This document shows, piece by piece, positions 5,011-5,586 of a DNA stretch of 5,586 bases. Origin of the DNA: Alphaproteobacteria bacterium UBA685 (GTDB lineage Bacteria; Pseudomonadota; Alphaproteobacteria; Puniceispirillales; Puniceispirillaceae); the NCBI GenBank assembly GCA_002299005.1, contig DBMZ01000030.1, positions 1-5,586 on the forward strand, in the 5' to 3' direction. A model generated the notes under the pieces. It was not told where the DNA came from, searched no databases, and saw only the letters and a program-made list of their open reading frames with translations. Each line of letters begins with the position of its first letter. Position 1 is the first letter of the stretch. The translations under genes were made by a program, and so were the position numbers.

Positions 5011-5586
5011 ATGTATCGCCAAATACCAAATCTTTTAACAGTGATGCGCCTTGTGGCCGCGCCTGTTGTGGCAATCTTGCTTTCATTCTCAACAGAGCCG
5101 TTCTATGCCTTAATCGCTTTATGTCTTTTCGCGGTTGCCTCTGCGACTGATTGGCTTGACGGCTATTTGGCACGGCGCTGGGAATCTGTCAGTGGCTTTG
5201 GCCGCATGCTAGATCCAATCGCCGATAAATTGATGGTGATCATCATCCTTGCCGCGCTTATGGGCACTGATATTGCCAGCCTCTATTTGGCCATTCCGAC
5301 GATGATTATCATCACAAGAGAGGTGATGGTCTCAGGCTTGCGTGAATTTATGGCTAAGCAAGATGTCGTGGTGCATGTCACATTGGCCGCCAAGATGAAA
5401 ACAACCATCCAGCTAATCGCCATTGGCTTTTTGATTGGCACCTTTATTTTTGCGCCTGAGAGCTTTTATGCGACTTTGACCCATGGCGTTGGCATGGCGG
5501 GCATTTGGTTTGCCGCCCTGCTAACAGCGCAAACAGGCATTGCCTATTTCACCAGCGCCCTGCGCCACCTGAATAGCCAAAAATAA
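5011..5586 (+). CDS. pgsA: CDP-diacylglycerol--glycerol-3-phosphate 3-phosphatidyltransferase (PgsA)
   Basis: This inner-membrane enzyme transfers the phosphatidyl group from CDP-diacylglycerol to glycerol 3-phosphate, giving phosphatidylglycerophosphate, the committed step to phosphatidylglycerol and cardiolipin. The 191-residue length is normal for the family. The CDP-alcohol phosphotransferase signature D-x2-D-G-x2-A-R-x8-G-x3-D-x3-D is perfect: D47, D50, G51, A54, R55, G64, D68 and D72. These aspartates bind the divalent metals and act in catalysis. The N-terminal YRQIPNLLTVMRLVAAPVV is typical of PgsA and sets it apart from phosphatidylserine synthase or CLS-type relatives. Later hydrophobic stretches (about 74-84, 90-103, 131-148, 162-182) complete the expected six-helix fold. 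ITREVMVSGLREF (101-113) is a well conserved PgsA segment. No start codon lies upstream before an in-frame TAG at 4933, so the ATG at 5011 is chosen despite a weak ribosome binding site. The gene ends with the window; moaD/moaE genes often follow in this class but cannot be checked. Confidence 0.95.
   Translation: MYRQIPNLLTVMRLVAAPVVAILLSFSTEPFYALIALCLFAVASATDWLDGYLARRWESVSGFGRMLDPIADKLMVIIILAALMGTDIASLYLAIPTMIIITREVMVSGLREFMAKQDVVVHVTLAAKMKTTIQLIAIGFLIGTFIFAPESFYATLTHGVGMAGIWFAALLTAQTGIAYFTSALRHLNSQK

Noticed and set aside
4940..5173. Minus-strand open frame across the uvrC-pgsA gap
   Set aside because: Overlaps the start and catalytic region of pgsA, and its product is a basic, low-complexity shadow with no domain.
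1..5586. Mobile element, CRISPR, tRNA, toxin-antitoxin or defence system
   Set aside because: No terminal inverted repeats, transposase or integrase motifs, spacer-repeat arrays, cloverleaf structure or small paired genes were found; the coding genes are ordinary housekeeping families.

Overview
The window looks like a housekeeping stretch of an alphaproteobacterial chromosome with intermediate G+C. It starts inside uvrB and ends exactly on the stop codon of pgsA. The alphaproteobacterial assignment rests on the protein style of UvrB, UvrC and PgsA, on the uvrC-pgsA gene order common in that class, and on a tight cluster of GANTC sites, the target of the cell-cycle methylase CcrM. A marine lineage such as SAR116 is possible, but that is only an impression. 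No mobile element, CRISPR array, tRNA, rRNA or foreign-looking island was seen.

Layout: 1-366 (+) is the C-terminal end of UvrB with its UVR motif. 382-1296 (-) is an EamA/DMT-type membrane transporter convergent with uvrB, with only 15 bp between them. 1297-1465 is a short divergent control region with a palindrome and an 8-bp-period direct repeat. 1475-2461 (+) is a CaxA/YrbG-type Na+/Ca2+ antiporter. 2462-2957 is a 496-bp gene-free region. 2958-4868 (+) is full-length UvrC. After a 142-bp gap, 5011-5586 (+) is PgsA, the phosphatidylglycerophosphate synthase.

UvrB and UvrC act together in nucleotide excision repair: UvrB verifies damage and UvrC makes both incisions. Both genes sit within 3 kb here, although two unrelated transporter genes lie between them. 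PgsA makes the precursor of phosphatidylglycerol; its position behind uvrC is a conserved neighbourhood rather than a functional link.

The most interesting stretch is 2462-2957. It holds a very AT-rich block (11 G+C in 60 bases at 2561-2620), a perfect DnaA box (TTATCCACA) inside a 10-bp inverted repeat, and three imperfect 12-bp tandem repeats that each carry a GANTC site in the same position. Together these resemble a replication origin or a DnaA/CcrM-controlled regulatory region. Downstream are a plausible sigma-70 promoter for uvrC, a helically phased repeat pair just upstream of it, and a hairpin in the predicted uvrC leader. The origin idea is a hypothesis: only one perfect DnaA box is present and the flanking genes are not typical origin neighbours.
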